Below, piece by piece: positions 5,406 to 5,816 of a stretch of DNA of 5,816 nucleotides. The position numbers and the translations under genes are program-made. The stretch spans positions 1 through 5,816 of the forward strand of contig SKZG01000560.1 of assembly GCA_007127495.1 (NCBI GenBank), in the 5' to 3' direction. Position 1 is the first letter of the stretch. Each line of letters starts with the position of its first letter. The notes beneath the pieces were generated by a model. The model was not told where the DNA came from and made no database searches. It saw nothing but the letters and a program-made list of their open reading frames with translations. The stretch is from Planctomycetales bacterium. Lineage in GTDB: Bacteria; Planctomycetota; Planctomycetia; Pirellulales; Thermoguttaceae.

Positions 5406-5495
5406 CCGGTGACGAGGCACCGGCGCGGCCTGCGCCCGCAGCCCAACAGGCAGCTTCCAGCGTGCGCGCACGGCGGTCGCCCGTCGTTGCGACGG
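5406..5495. terminator. Three hairpins in the convergent spacer, candidate bidirectional terminator region
   Basis: CCGGTG (5406-5411) pairs with CACCGG (5418-5423) over a six-base loop. CGTGCGCGCACG (5461-5472) is a perfect 12-base palindrome. CCGTCG (5481-5486) pairs with CGACGG (5490-5495) over a TTG loop. They lie between the stops of the SMP-30-like gene and msrA, where termination of both transcripts is expected. None is followed by a T-run on either strand, so classical intrinsic termination is not shown. Confidence 0.35.
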
Positions 5496-5530
5496 AAAAG
5501 CGTCATAAGGGTGTGAGGCGCGAGGGCTGT

Positions 5531-5816
5531 TCAAGGAAGCCGGCAACTGGCCCGACCTCGCTTCTGAAGATATTGCTGGTGATACTCTTCAGCGCGATAG
5601 AAGGGTCCGGCGGGCGCGATTTGCGTGACGATGGGCCGCGTATGCCGGCCCGACTGCGCAAGCGCCCGCTTCGACGCTTCGGCAGCCAGTCGCTGTTGAT
5701 CGCTCAGGTAGAAGATGGCGGACCGGTACTGGGTTCCGACATCGGGCCCTTGCCGATTAAGCTGGGTCGGATCGTGGCAGCTCCAGAACACGTCCAACAG
5801 ATCCTCATAGGACACC
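5531..5816 (-). CDS. msrA: Peptide methionine sulfoxide reductase MsrA, C-terminal part (runs off the right edge)
   Basis: The last 94 codons are visible, reading leftward to TGA at 5533-5531; the frame continues past the window end. The first visible residue is an in-frame GTG that codes Val here, not a start. MsrA reduces methionine S-sulfoxide in proteins. The diagnostic MsrA segments are present: [20 protein letters not shown], then [16 protein letters not shown], then [11 protein letters not shown]. The catalytic GCFW cysteine motif near the N-terminus lies outside. A Cys four residues from the end (in RASCRLP), shortly after YLQK, sits where two-cysteine MsrA proteins carry the resolving cysteine that hands electrons to thioredoxin. 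The gene is convergent with the SMP-30-like lipoprotein gene. Whether an MsrB domain is fused upstream cannot be seen. Confidence 0.95.
   Translation of the reverse strand, partial: VSYEDLLDVFWSCHDPTQLNRQGPDVGTQYRSAIFYLSDQQRLAAEASKRALAQSGRHTRPIVTQIAPAGPFYRAEEYHQQYLQKRGRASCRLP

Noticed and set aside
4499..5506. Antisense open frame of 335 codons across the SMP-30-like gene
   Set aside because: It mirrors a well-supported coding frame and its translation shows no family motif; judged a shadow.

Overview
The window looks like chromosomal DNA of a GC-rich Gram-negative bacterium, most probably a member of the Planctomycetota. That placement is an inference. It rests on the secreted PQQ-like propeller lipoprotein, whose opening (WPAFQGPRGDN, then GLLKQWPDGGPPLLW) is a very common planctomycete style, and on the company of CsrA, LarC and lipoproteins with acidic Pro/Glu-rich linkers. 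I see no mobile element, CRISPR array, tRNA or rRNA.

Layout from left to right. A 5'-truncated view of a YjbQ/UPF0047-family gene runs leftward off the window from position 120. It has its own TATAAT promoter and a GGAGG ribosome site. A 282-bp divergent spacer follows, holding two tandem hairpins and a cluster of short inverted repeats just before csrA. csrA (403-606, plus) converges on a small membrane-anchored coiled-coil protein with a C-terminal helix-turn-helix-like end (603-1124, minus). The two stop codons share one palindromic CTAG. The membrane protein is the second gene of a minus-strand pair behind larC (1121-2293) and is joined to it by an ATGA overlap. larC has a good sigma-70-type promoter placed so close to its ATG that the transcript is probably leaderless.

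To the right, two plus-strand genes encode lipoproteins, each with an unstructured acidic linker followed by a beta-propeller. The first is PQQ/Trp-like (2505-3983) and the second SMP-30/NHL-like (4151-5386). The second has its own TTTACA-N17-TATAAC promoter. The window ends with the C-terminal two-thirds or so of a methionine sulfoxide reductase A gene (5531-5816, minus, truncated by the edge), convergent with the second propeller gene across a hairpin-rich spacer.

How the genes relate. CsrA is a global post-transcriptional regulator often tied to motility. The adjacent membrane protein resembles the SwrB/DUF6115 or DUF2802 style of protein linked to flagellar loci in other phyla, so a motility connection is possible but unproven. 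LarC inserts nickel into the NPN cofactor of lactate racemase-type enzymes, but no larA, larB or larE is visible here. The two lipoproteins have no evident substrate. No complete new defence or mobile system is visible. The more unusual points are the larC/membrane-protein coupling, the shared stop with csrA, and the probable leaderless larC start.
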